The translations under genes and the position numbers were made by a program. From assembly GCA_029204225.1 (NCBI GenBank), contig CM055100.1, forward strand, positions 58,046,345 to 58,110,344: 64,000 nt of DNA. The letters run 5' to 3'. Shown in pieces: positions 1 through 12,859 of the stretch (position 1 is the stretch's first letter; every line of letters starts with the position of its first letter). This DNA comes from Diphasiastrum complanatum (Eukaryota > Streptophyta > Lycopodiopsida > Lycopodiales > Lycopodiaceae). The notes under the pieces are model-generated. The model was given only the letters and a program-made list of their open reading frames with translations, was not told the origin of the DNA and did no database searches.

Positions 1-1
1 A

Positions 2-1405
2 AACAGGATGAATTGCATGATGGCTGTTGATACTTCTAGAATTCAACTTTCGAGTTGTTATTTGAAAGGATCACAACATTTTTTGGCTTATCATATTTCA
101 CGATTACCTAATGTTGAAGCATCTGATGAGCTAACAAATGATGAATAACCATATGTGTGTCTATTTTATATAAATGCGACACCTTTATGGGCCAATGATA
201 TCACTATATATCTAGCCACTGGGGAGGTAGATCCTCAGTTGACAAAACCACAAAAAATAAAACTCATTATGAAATCTTTGCCATATCATCTTATTGCGGG
301 ACAACTATATAAGCTAGGTGTTGATGGTATTACACGTCGTTGCATACATGAATATGAAGTCTGACAAATTATTGCCTTGACGCACGAAGATATTGGAGGT
401 GGACATTTCTTCTCCAATGCTACTACTAGGGCAATCCTTCTGGCATGATTTTGGTGGCCAACCCTATTAAAAGACAGCCATGCTTATATAAAATCTTGCG
501 ACGTTTGTCAACATGCAAAGAATATTCAGAAAGTCGACCACAATCTCCTTACTCCAATACTTGAGAGTCAAGCATTTCACAAATGGGATATTGATTTTGT
601 TGGACCTATTAGTTCAGCTGCACGTGGCACACAATCACGATACATTCTGATTGCCACTGATTACACAACAAAATGGATAGAGGCTAGAGCAACACGAAAA
701 GCAGATGCAAAATCTGTAGCACACTTCCTCTATGAAAACATTATCACTCAATATGGTTGTCCAATAGAGCTTGTAAGTGATTGTGGTTCTCATTTCCTTA
801 ATGAAATAATCAATAGTTTATTAATGCATTACTTCGTTATACACCAAAAAAGTACCCCGTACTATCCTAGATGCAATGAACTTGCTGAATCTACGAACAA
901 AACAATCTGTAACATTTTGACCAAGGTAGTAGAAACAAGTCGATCAGACTGGGAATCAGAATTATTTTCTGCTATCTGGGCATATCGAACATTGCCGAAG
1001 TGAGCCACGGGATGAAAAACACCATTTGAGCTAGTATATGGCCAAGAGGCTGATATTCTAGTAGAATTTTTAATTCCTTACCTATGCGTCACTTTAGCAT
1101 ATGCCACTAACTTGTGTGACGATAGTTCTTATCAACACCAAGTTCAGAATAGACTCTTTGCGTTGAAAAAATTGTGTGAAACATGACTCATATCCTGTCA
1201 CGCACAGTTGGTTCATAAGAGACGACAGAAGGCTTGGCATGTCCAGATTAAGGACATTCATGATGATGATAAAGGTTTACTATATACATCCTTGAAAGTC
1301 CATCCTGGGACATTGAAATTCTGTCCAAGGTTCCTTATGTTGTAAAGAAAATCTTTACGAATGGTGTAGTGCAGTTAGAAACAATAGAAGGCATACTTGT
1401 AGATA
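2..1405 (+). pseudogene. Ty3/gypsy (Athila/Tat-like) RNase H tail and integrase, degenerate
   Basis: One frame can be followed from base 2 to about 1130 through several in-frame stops (near 145, 362, 446, 1001 and 1010). It begins with the end of RNase H (a HISRLPN motif, the usual DHLSRL-type boundary). It continues with an integrase: a zinc-binding region (THEDIGGGH, then CDVCQ), the first catalytic Asp in WDIDFVGP near 590-605, the second in SDCGSH near 776-795, and the Glu in NELAESTNK near 880-900. The normal Gly-Gln before the Glu is changed. The family integrates gypsy cDNA into chromosomes. No intact ORF remains, so this copy is dead. The Athila/Tat assignment comes from the sequence style around the zinc finger; strand and element type are secure, the clade less so. 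Confidence 0.85.
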
Positions 1406-1660
1406 CATTGGTTAATGGTAGCTGACTACGGAGGTACTATGAGGATACCATAATGATAAGCCCAGTGTAAAATGTACTTTCATTTTTACCTCCTATTTTT
1501 TACCCGATCCATCATCTTGTATATTATCATCAAATTTACTCTTTTTTTATAGTGTTTTTCTATGTATATATATACCCAAGTTTTTTTCAGAAGACCATAG
1601 ATTTTACACTTGACCAAAAAAATCCAAATTTTTCTTTTCCAACTTTTACATCCGACAAGT
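1406..1660 (+). other. Downstream non-coding part of the gypsy element, TATA-like motif
   Basis: No gene seen. The decayed integrase C-terminus runs out near 1405. It is followed by T-rich sequence with a TATA-like stretch (tatatatatacc) at about 1565-1577, as expected near or inside an LTR. LTR edges could not be fixed. Confidence 0.3.
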
Positions 1661-1960
1661 ACAACTGACAGTAGGTTCAGAACAACATCCGCCAGTGCAT
1701 CTGATGATGCATCCGATAGCCTACATCCGATGCCATCACCGATTACATCTGACAGTATGCCCGATGATGACTACACCTACATCTGATGCATTCCCATCTG
1801 ACACGTTTGCATTCGACGATGTTTTTTATGATGAATTGCATCCAACGAGTGCATCCGACAATCGAATCCCGATTAGAACCGACATATTTACATCTGACGA
1901 GTTTACATCCGACAATCAGATCCCGATTAGAACCGACAGATTTACATCTAATGAGTAGTT
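1660..1960 (+). repeat. Degenerate short-word repeat rich in CATCCGA/CATCTGA
   Basis: The motif catcYga/catccgac recurs many times. Near 1855-1950 a unit of about 55 bp (gacaatcgaatcccgattag and following) occurs twice with few changes. Open frames across it encode repetitive Ser-Asp-Thr peptides and look like by-products. The same word on the opposite strand (tcggatgca) recurs at about 11850-12000 and 42440-42545, so it is probably a component of a retroelement family here. Confidence 0.55.
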
Positions 1961-2067
1961 GCGTGTGCGTACCTCACAAAGTATACACACACAAAAAGGC
2001 ACATCTAATGAGGATTCCTCTCCAGATATTTGCCATGTTGGGAGAATCCTATGAGGGCCAATAGAAC

Positions 2068-2256
2068 ATGTATAACTGGGCTGGAATCATCTCCAGACAG
2101 CTGATAAGTGCCTTGAACAAAAGAGCCCCAATCACATATTTGGGCTACATCCTTTTTGACATAGACAAGAGTCAGACCCAGCTGGATCTGAAGCTTGCCT
2201 TGGCACCAGGAGATGCTGCTACTATCAAAGGTTACAAACCTTCCACAGCCTCTTAG
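2068..2256 (+). CDS. Unrecognised 62-codon ORF, probable retroelement remnant
   Basis: An ATG-started 62-residue frame with a plausible protein composition (begins MYNWAGIISRQL, contains ITYLGYILFDIDKSQ). I do not recognise it. It lies downstream of gypsy pol on the same strand and upstream of two longer same-strand frames, which would suit the extra ORFs that Athila/Tat gypsy elements carry between pol and the 3' LTR. No catalytic motif is visible, and it may be a fragment of a longer decayed frame. Confidence 0.25.
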   Translation: MYNWAGIISRQLISALNKRAPITYLGYILFDIDKSQTQLDLKLALAPGDAATIKGYKPSTAS

Positions 2257-2613
2257 GCACACAATTATGACAACCTATTGCTGCTTCACATGAGCTCAGG
2301 TCAAATAAACATCAAGAGAGATGACATCCGGTCCTGTTGACACTACACCAGCAAAGAAGCAGCGAAGGAAAGTCACTGCAAGCAAACCGGCTCCTGACCT
2401 CCGAGATGGAATCAGACAGTCCACCACCAGCCAAGACAGAAGTTGACCCCTAGAAAGAAAAAAAGTATGGTTGGTTATGAAGATGTCCCACCAAGCAGTG
2501 AGGACAATGAGAATGAAAAGGAAGGCAGCCTACAGACAAGAAGAACCAAAACACTTGCCGCCTTCTCATCCCAGCTCTAGTTGATGGACACCCAATAGGC
2601 ACAATCACCACAC

Positions 2614-3502
2614 ATGCAATCACTTGCTAGAAGATCTAGGACCCAATCACCATCAAGATCAAGGTCCATCCAAGTTATGACATCACCCCCTCATACACAA
2701 CAAGTAGTCGGTTCTGTGGTAGCAATCCAACCGCAACCACATGCAACAATTTTAGGGGAGGGACAAAGAGAGCTACTTGCAACCGCACAAGCAGCAGACA
2801 CACTTGCAACCGAGGTAGAAGACAACACTCAAGCAGCACTTGCAACAGAAGACGTTCAGATAGAACAAGAGAAAAGCCCGAAGGCCGGAGAAAAAGTAGA
2901 AAACCCCTCTTCTCTAAAGCAAGATGGCTTCATTGATGTAGACTCTCTTGGCTACTTTGATGAAGGCGACATTGTGGAGGAGGAGGTGGAGACAATTTTC
3001 GAGGAGGTTGCACCAGTCTCACCACTAACCTCCGCTCCTACTTCTACCACCACTACCACCATTGTTGATACCACCACCTCCATCACCATCTCTCTCGCTC
3101 CTGTTGTTACAATTTCCTTCACCACTCCATTACCTATTCACTCCATTGTTTCTCAGTTTTGTTTTCTGACCTACCATCGTCTTCCTACAGAGTTCCCCAC
3201 TCTTTCAACTTATGACAGTTTACTCGAGAGAGCCCATGAGTGCTTGAAATGGCATGCTGAGACATCATACCACCTTCGTTGGTTGGTGGACTAGCTATTA
3301 CAACAAGGAAACGAGCTCAAGACGACAAAGCAGGATCTGCAACAAAGAGACATGGAATTGCAGACAGCCATAAGTGAGATTCAAAAAGAAAGGGCCAAGA
3401 GATTGGAAGAGCAAACTCAATTTTCAAAGCAGCTCTGGACTCTATAAGAGGTGCAAGACCAGTTTGAGCAACGGTTAGGCAATGGTTAGATTTCTTGACA
3501 CA
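2614..3502 (+). pseudogene. Retroelement accessory ORF: low-complexity acidic head and coiled-coil tail
   Basis: An open frame of 226 codons (2614-3294) runs on in the same frame past a TAG at 3292 to about 3500. The first part is rich in Ser, Gln, Thr and Glu; residues 100-130 are acidic, followed by a Thr/Ile/Val-rich stretch. After the stop the translation is strongly helical and charged, with a heptad-like pattern (for example DLQQRDMELQTAISEIQKER), typical of a coiled coil. I recognise no family. Position and strand fit an additional non-pol ORF of the gypsy element to the left, but it could equally be a captured host fragment. At least two stops make it non-functional. Confidence 0.4.
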
Positions 3503-3747
3503 AAGGTTCCACAACTAACTCCTTCCATATACCTGCCATGGATTCCTCCACCCACACTCAGTTGTTTCATTCATCTTCATTTTTTTCTAAACCATTTTTA
3601 TCCTACCAACCTTCATTTTTTTCTTCCACTTATTCGACCACCTCCACCTCTAACACCATACCCACCACATCTTCTTTGAAATCTGATGACCATTTTTTGA
3701 AATAATTTGTTTCACCAACAGCCGAATACAGTCTCATAACTAACCCA
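3503..3747 (+). other. Linker with no gene
   Basis: Pyrimidine-rich linker with short Ser/Pro/Thr-rich frames; nothing identifiable. Confidence 0.3.
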
Positions 3748-4433
3748 ATGCCCACCACTCGTCAACTGACCTCACCACCTTCACCCCCTGACTTCAATTT
3801 TTTTGATCAAGATCCACAACTTGACGAGACTATGCAGCCTTCAACGAGGCTTTTTTCAATCCTTCCAAGGAGTAGGAGTGACACCTTTGCTGGACCAAGG
3901 CCTGAGAGTTCAAAACCAAGAGTACCTGATATGAAGAGTGCCATAGCCTTGGATGATTATTTGGCAAAGCTTTTAAGAAAACTGTCCGAGAAATCCACAA
4001 ATCCGAAGCTCTATTGGAGTTTGGACAGACCTACAAGGGAAGTGTAGATGCTATAGTCCGAGAAAGCACAATCTATCGCATGTCCATAGTCTTTCTCATG
4101 ATATTAAAATGCCACTGGGATAAAGGGTTACCACCCATAAGGTTGGACGTCAATCAACCTCTACAAATAGAAGAGGGACATTTGATGTTGGCAAGACTCT
4201 TTTTTCGAGTAGCATTTTCCTCCGGTCAATACGTATAGATGGTTGAAAAATGGTATGGAAACAAGTTCATACCCAAAATGAGGCCATATCTAGGACCTAT
4301 TCCATTGGGCATAAAAACAAGATTCATGACATTTGAAGCCATTGGAAAGAAGATCGGCTACGAGAAGTCTCTTGATAAAAAGAAAGATGAGAAAAACAAG
4401 AAAGAGGCACTTAGTTATGCAGGGCTATCTTGA
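3748..4433 (+). pseudogene. Unrecognised retroelement-associated ORF, frameshifted
   Basis: Three consecutive same-strand frames (3748-4047, 4014-4238, 4239-4433) read as one protein broken by a frameshift near 4014-4047 and a TAG at 4236. The visible order is a Pro/Ser-rich head, a helical DYLAKLLRKLSEK stretch, then a compact domain-like part (MSIVFLMILKCHWDKG, EKWYGNKFIPKMRPYLGPIP) and a very basic Lys-rich tail. I do not recognise it. The basic tail and the context of a dead gypsy element suggest a retroelement accessory or gag-like product; this is inference. Confidence 0.35.
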
Positions 4434-5622
<1,189 letters not shown>

Positions 5623-5754
5623 CATAATGTACTGGTGCTCAAGAATTGAGACGAACTCGAATGATTCATGTTTTGATGGCCCGAATACAAATAAGTCAAA
5701 TTCTAGTGAGTTGGAGTGATGCTTAATTCTCCCCTTAAACTTAACTCCTAGGAT

Positions 5755-7305
5755 CCAGAATGAAATTGAGCAAGCTACATAATGCAACATGCTTTTCTCT
5801 TGACAGAGGCTTAGTCAAGATATCAGCCAACATATGGTAGTAGGACAATAACTTAATTGGACATTTTTATTCTGAACTTTCTCTTTAAGAAAATAAAATT
5901 GAACTTCAAATGTTTTGTTCTAGAGTGAGTTCGTGGGTTCAGAGATAGAGCAATGCAGCTTTGATTGTCACACTAGAGTATAGTTGGGCTGATTTGAATG
6001 ATCATAAGATCCTGAAGCAATCTTCTGAGCCAGATGATTTCTTTTACTACAGAGGTAGCGGCGACATATTTTGATTATGTGGAGGACAAAGAAATGCGTT
6101 TATGCTTTTGACTATTCCATGAAATGGGTTCTCCTGCTAGAAAGCAAAGATAGCCAGAAGTGGATTTTCTTGTGTCCACATTACTAGCCCAATCAGAGTC
6201 AGAATAAGTAAATAATGTCAAAGCATGCTCTGTATTTTCATTATAACACAAAGCATAGTGCTTGGTGGCTTGAATGTATCTTAGTACTCTGAGTAGAGCC
6301 TTCCAGTGTGGGAGGCCGAGATTGGACATGAACTGTGACAAGGTGTTGACTGTAAATGCTAGATCAAGTCTGGTGCAGACCATGGCATACATGATCGATC
6401 CACTATCGACTGATAGGGGTATTTGCACATCTCTTTCTTTTCTGCATCAGTCTTTGGGCACATATCCTTTGACAGTTTGAATCCTGACTTGTAGTTTTTC
6501 ATGCTATACCTATAGAGTACATTGGTTAGATACCTTTCTTGACTTAGTGTGATACTTCTCCTCGCTCTGTCTCTCTTTATCTCAATTCTCAGAAGGTAGT
6601 GCACAGGGCCTGAATAAATCATTTCGAATTTCTTCGATAGAAGATTCTTCGTCTCATGAAGTAGCTGATTCGAATTGCTGATGATCAGTTACTCATCAAC
6701 ATATAGAGCTATTACGACATAGCTTGAGCCTCTGTGTTTGAGATAAACATTAGAGTTGGCAAAGTTCGGGATGAAGTCATGTTGCAACAAGAATCGATTG
6801 ATTCTATCAGACCAGACCCTTGGAGCTTGCTTTAGCCTGTAGAGAGCTTTCTGCAACTTACATACTTTGTGTTCTTGGCCTTGAAGGACATAACCTTCAG
6901 GTTGATAGATATAGATATCTTCTTGTATATATTCGTTCAGAAAGACAGTCTGAACATCCATCCAGTGTATTTCCAGATCTTTGGCAGTTGTGAAGGCAAA
7001 TAAGAACGAACTGATTAAAGTATTACTACGGGACTATATGTCTCAGTGTAGTCAATCCCATAAGTTTGTTCGTATCCTTTGACGACTAGATGAGCTTTCC
7101 ATCTGGCTGTAGAACCATCTGGATTGAGCTTCAAGTTGAAGATCCACTTAGTGTCAATGATCTTTGCATCTGCAGGAGCTTCGACAAGACGTCAGGTCCT
7201 GTTCTTCATCACATTGTGCTAGTGAATCAGCAAACACATTTTGAAGTCTTTTATGGGTACAAACTGAGTTAAAGCATCTTCGAATGTTTGAATGTTTATC
7301 ATACA
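5755..7305 (-). pseudogene. Ty1/copia reverse transcriptase-RNase H, degenerate
   Basis: Read on the minus strand, the copia pol core appears in order. KWIFNLKLNPDGS, HLVVKGYEQTYGIDY and ETYSPVV lie at about 7140-7030. The RT palm comes next (MDVQTVFLNE, LYRLKQAPRVW; 6961-6689), where the catalytic box reads YVDE instead of YVDD. RNase H follows at 6622-6075 (TRLDLAFTVN, SDSDWASNVDTRKST). The terminal motif DILTKPLSREKH lies near 5820-5790. Several stops and frameshifts separate the parts. A purine-rich GGGGAGAA-like tract near 5733 would be the polypurine tract next to the 3' LTR. The copy is dead; the family call is firm. Confidence 0.88.
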
Positions 7306-7364
7306 TGCAAATTCTCTCTACTTGAAAAAAAAAACTTGATACTATCAGCTACAAGAATATCTTC

Positions 7365-7790
7365 ATTGGATATTCAACTCACCATAAAGCCTGCGGAATT
7401 TGCAACATAAATTTAGGACAAGTCTCAATCAATCAAGATGTAGTCTTTTTAGAAGACAAGTTCTACGATTTCAAGCAGAAGCAACAATTGTAGGAGTTTG
7501 TTCCAACAACTCCATTTACCATCAATAGACCTCAACATGTGAATGTTATATACTGATCAAAGATATCCCAGTCATGCAACAAGGAAAGCTACCTACCTAG
7601 CAAATGACCAGCAAATGACAATCGTTCAAATATTTGCTCGAATCAAATAAGAGCCCGATCGATTCATCTCTCAAGTATTCATGATTCGTGATGAACCTAC
7701 CTCAGTTGAAAAAGCCTTTTCAAAGACAGACGCAAACAATTGGCATATGACCATGGACACTGAGCATAATTCATTAATGAGGAAGATCTA
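7365..7790 (+). pseudogene. Copia integrase C-terminus/RT linker, inverted relative to its RT
   Basis: Plus-strand translation gives the end of copia integrase (GYSTHHKACGICNIN followed by INQDVVFLED, the usual 'GYST..KAYR..., I.RDVVFDE' pattern). It then gives the segment before RT (DEPTSVEKAFSKTDANNWHM ending in NSLMRKI near 7790). The RT part that should follow starts on the opposite strand immediately to the left, at about 7300, with LVEAPADAKIIDTKWIF. The two pieces are therefore the adjoining halves of one element, with this roughly 480-bp piece flipped. Stops occur in the linker. Presence of copia sequence is firm; the in-place inversion is inference. Confidence 0.75.
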
Positions 7791-7799
7791 GTTTTGGGT

Positions 7800-8535
7800 G
7801 TGAGTAAAGTATGTAAAAGTTGAAAGAGTTTTGGGAATGTGGAAATTGAGGAATATGAATATTGGGAAAGTAAAAGTAGAGAAGACGGAAGTCAGGAACT
7901 AGGAAATTGAGGGGGATGAGAGAATTCAAAAAATGTGGAAACTTGAAAGTTTTGAGAATTTGGGAAACTGAAATATTCAAAAACTTTGGAAATTTAGACC
8001 ATTCGAGAGGGGAATTTGGAATGTGGGAGCTCATCGGAGTTGGGAATTTGGAGGGTTTTGGATTTGAGAAACTTGGGAGATTTGGGAAATCTGGAATTTG
8101 GAGAACTAGGAATTTTGGAGATTTGAGATTCATGAAACTTGGAATTTTGGGATTTTGGGGAATTGGGAATCTGGGAATATGAGATTTTGGGGATTTGGGA
8201 TTTGAAATTATGGGAATATGAAATTTTGGGAAATTGAGAATCTAGTAATATGGGATTTTGGGATTCAAAAATTTGGGAATATGGGCTTTTGGGGAATTGG
8301 GAATTTGGGGATATGGGATTTTGGGGATTTGGGAAGGCAGATTTTGGGAGAGCAAAAGATGGGAGAACAAGGTGTGGGGAAAGCAAAATGTTGTGGGAAA
8401 GTAAGATCTTGGAGAGCAAAAAGTTGGGAAAGTGAAAATGTTTGGAAGAGTAAAATGTTCGGGAGAGCAGAAAAGTTGGGGAACATGAAAGTGGGAGACT
8501 TAAAAAAAAAACTTTGGAATGTGATAAAGCAAGAT
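7800..8535 (+). repeat. C-poor, G-rich minisatellite field (GGGAATTTGGG-type units)
   Basis: About 700 bp of diverged, overlapping units built from gggaat, ttgggg and attttggg, with few C on the plus strand and a GGG/GGGG run every 6-10 bases. Long frames exist on both strands (minus 7994-8632 gives Ser/Pro/Asn/Phe/Lys repeats) because the repeat lacks stops; they are not credible genes. No retroelement motif is visible. Confidence 0.8.
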
Positions 8536-10153
<1,618 letters not shown>

Positions 10154-10171
10154 TGGCGCCGTTGCCGGGGA
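10154..10171 (+). other. Gypsy primer-binding site (tRNA-Asp type)
   Basis: TGGCGCCGTTGCCGGGGA is the primer-binding site used by many plant Tat/Athila gypsy elements (complementary to the 3' end of tRNA-Asp). It fixes the LTR end and shows the element starts in the plus direction. What follows within about 100 bp is a minus-strand RT, so the internal region it should prime is missing. Confidence 0.85.
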
Positions 10172-10264
10172 GCCAAATGCTTGCTAAACTTTTGTTGTTT
10201 TTCACTTTTTTTACTTGCTTTGTTTTAGGGATTGGTCACTAGTTTTTAGTGGCTACTTTGTAAA

Positions 10265-11222
10265 AAAAAATTATGCATGTTTTTCTTGTGATCACCCTGA
10301 TCTTTTTGGGATCAGTGGCTATACCATTTCAAGACATGATATGGCCCAATACCACACCATGGGTAATCCAGATTTAGCACTTTTCAGGATTCAACGAAAT
10401 TTCAAACCTTCGACAACGAATGGACACTTGTTCAAGGGCATCAAGATGCTTATCCTCAGATGAATGTACACCAAGATCGTCGAGATGAATTTATAGATGC
10501 TTGTATAACAGATTTTTGAAAGCCCATTGTATCACCCTTTGGAATGTCGATGGGGCATTGCACAGACTGAATGGCATAATGATATACGTGAACGTGCCAC
10601 ACTGTGTAACAAATGTCATTTTGTAATGATCTTCAGGAGCAATCTAGACTAAGAAATAGCCACTAAACCTATCTAGAAAGCTAAAAGCTTCTGCTCTTGC
10701 CATATCTTCAAAGATTTGTGTGGTCAGAGGTAGTGGAAAGTGATCTTTTTTTGTTTGGTTATTGAGTTTTATTAAATCCACGTAGATATGGAGTTTACCA
10801 TTTTTCTTTGGGACCACCACATTTGGCAATACCCAACTTGTGTGCTCGATTTCATAAATGAAACCAACATCGAGAAGCTTTTGAATGTCTTCTTTTATCT
10901 TCTCTCGATGGGTAGGATTGGTGCGATAGGGTTTCACTCTCATAGGTATTGCACCATCATGTAATGGGATTGTATGCACTGCAACGTCAGAAGGAACCCC
11001 CTTCATTTCTTTATAACTCCATGCAAACACATCTCTATATTTGCGCAATAACTTTTCCAAATCCCGTAATTGGGTTGGATTCAGGTGGGCTCCTACGTGC
11101 ACAAAACGATCTACGTCTTCATCACTATTCTTCAAATTTAGAGGTACGGTCTTTGTAGGTCCCTCAAAAGAAATTGATGGTGGTTGAGGTTCCCGTTTTG
11201 GCTTTACCAAACTGATGATCAA
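10265..11222 (-). pseudogene. Ty3/gypsy reverse transcriptase, degenerate
   Basis: The minus-strand frame 11222-10644 opens with a pre-RT linker (LEKLLRKYRDVFAWSYKEMKG). It continues through RT N-terminal motifs (EDIQKLLDVGFIYEIEHTSW, VVVPKKNGKLHIYVDLIKLN) to FLDRFSGYFLV with the first catalytic Asp. The frame continues after a stop near 10644 with IAPEDHYKMTFVTQCGTF, MPFSLCNAPSTFQ and, after a further break, IHLDDLGVHSSEDKHL (catalytic box LDDL). It ends with a LGHIMS...IATDPKKI segment near 10290. The plus-strand ORF 10215-10463 is only a shadow of this. Dead copy of the same broad Athila/Tat group as at 2-1405. Confidence 0.87.
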
Positions 11223-12200
11223 ATCATCAGTTGTGTATCCTTAAAGTGTTGTGGAAGATCATATAATGGATCATCAACCACCTCTATTGGGATCTTAGGA
11301 ATGTCCTCTAATGATTTGCTTTTAGATGATGAAGCTTGACTGAAATTTTTTTGGTTTTTCACCAAAGGTTTGATTGGCTATTTTAGCTTTTGCACATTTG
11401 GAATTGCTTAACAGTCAATCTTACATCGACCTTTGTTTTGTTTTTTAGCATGCGAGATGTTTGCGTATTTGTAGTAGTAGCCATGCATGGATTTTTTTTG
11501 TATTTTTCTAGAACTAAGTCTTCATCAATGTGCTTAGGACTTCATCATTGTGTATCTCCCATTGATAGACTTTTAACTTTGGTTTGTATACACGAGAGTT
11601 TATTGGTTGTGAATTTTATATGCAAGCCAATGGTGAAAAAAGTTTAATCTCTTTCGGTATACGACGTCTTTCTAAACTCTCTAGATCTAGCAAGTGGATA
11701 AGTTGATCGTCAGATAACTCATCATCTCCCAAAATAAAAACACCATTCTCATTATTGGATACTTCAGTAGCAAAAGCATTTCTTTTTTGAAATATTGGGT
11801 TGACAATACCTTAGAATAGAATTAGGTCTAGAATAGGTAATTCTAGAAATTGGTCTATCAGTGGATGCAACTACAATGACAATGTCGGATGCAAACTCAG
11901 TGACAATGTCAGAGGTAATGTCTATGACAATTTAAGAGCTGTTGGATCTGTTGTTAGTTACAGTCTCGGATGCAGCTGTCGGCTACACGTTGGGTGCAAC
12001 TCTGTTCTAGGATAAGAAAACTGAGATATTGAATGTAACTTAGTACTGATATGTGCTTGTTCAGATACAAAAATTGGATATGCAATGGTAAAGTCTGTAT
12101 AGGAAATGTTAGCCACCAACAACCAGATTGTAAGATATTGCATATTGTAACATCCACTCCCTCATCAATATAAATGGCCACTATGAAAGATTATTCAAAT
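11223..12200. other. Decayed sequence upstream of the gypsy RT; no gene supported
   Basis: No recognisable domain. It probably contains eroded protease/linker sequence of the minus-strand gypsy element. Between about 11850 and 12000 the word tcggatgca/gtcggatgc recurs, as in the region 1660-1960. Confidence 0.4.
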
Positions 12201-12780
12201 TCCAACTTAGGCCAATGCTATACTATCAAAGAAGCAAATGGCAACTTAGGCCAACATTGCAAATGTTAACTGAAGCAAATGTGGTATTGTTCACATTATG
12301 GGAGTTTGTGCACATGGTATTGTAAAATGTCAAATTAGGCCAATATGTGTGGCCAAGTTCGGTTTGTAACATTGTGCAAACTTTAGCCTCAAGTTACCTC
12401 TTGGGAGTGCTACACAAGTTATTACATTCTATTGGCCACATTTACCCATGTCTCAACTTGACCATGGTGACAATGTAAGGCTAGGATTAGAGATGTAAGT
12501 TGCACATTAAGCAAGAGTTTGGAGAGGAAGCTTACTCTCCATACCTCATGTAAATAGGAAATAGGAAATTCATTTTTGTTATTGGAATAGAGAGAGTATT
12601 CCTTTCATTGCTCTTTTCATTTGTTGTATTATAGAGGGATAGTAGGAAGAGGCTATTGTTTCATGAGCTGGTATTGTGGTCTTTCTTATATAATGTTTAT
12701 GGGCACATATAACAGCTAGCATGATCGAATAGTGACGTAGTCTACATTGGATTCTAGCAAAAGAAATGCTCCATTTTGAG
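12200..12780 (+). mobile_element. Copia 5' LTR, right end
   Basis: The LTR is inferred from the primer-binding site just to its right. The right end is probably the 'CA' of gctcca near 12772. TATA-like ttatataatg lies at about 12687-12696. The left border was not resolved and the start coordinate is only a limit. Confidence 0.45.
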
Positions 12781-12790
12781 TGGTATCATG
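12781..12790 (+). other. Copia primer-binding site (initiator-tRNA-Met type)
   Basis: TGGTATCATG matches the start of the plant copia primer-binding site TGGTATCAGAGC with late mismatches. It precedes the gag frame by about 90 bp, in the normal arrangement. Confidence 0.55.
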
Positions 12791-12859
12791 ATTACGGTCG
12801 ATAGTCGATAAGAGTCAACTGACTCAAACTCAAATATAGAACTATAGGGATATGTTAAC

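Noticed and set aside
10215-10463. 82-codon plus ORF after the gypsy primer site, a possible gag start
   Set aside because: The opposite strand gives clear gypsy RT motifs over the same bases, so this is a shadow.
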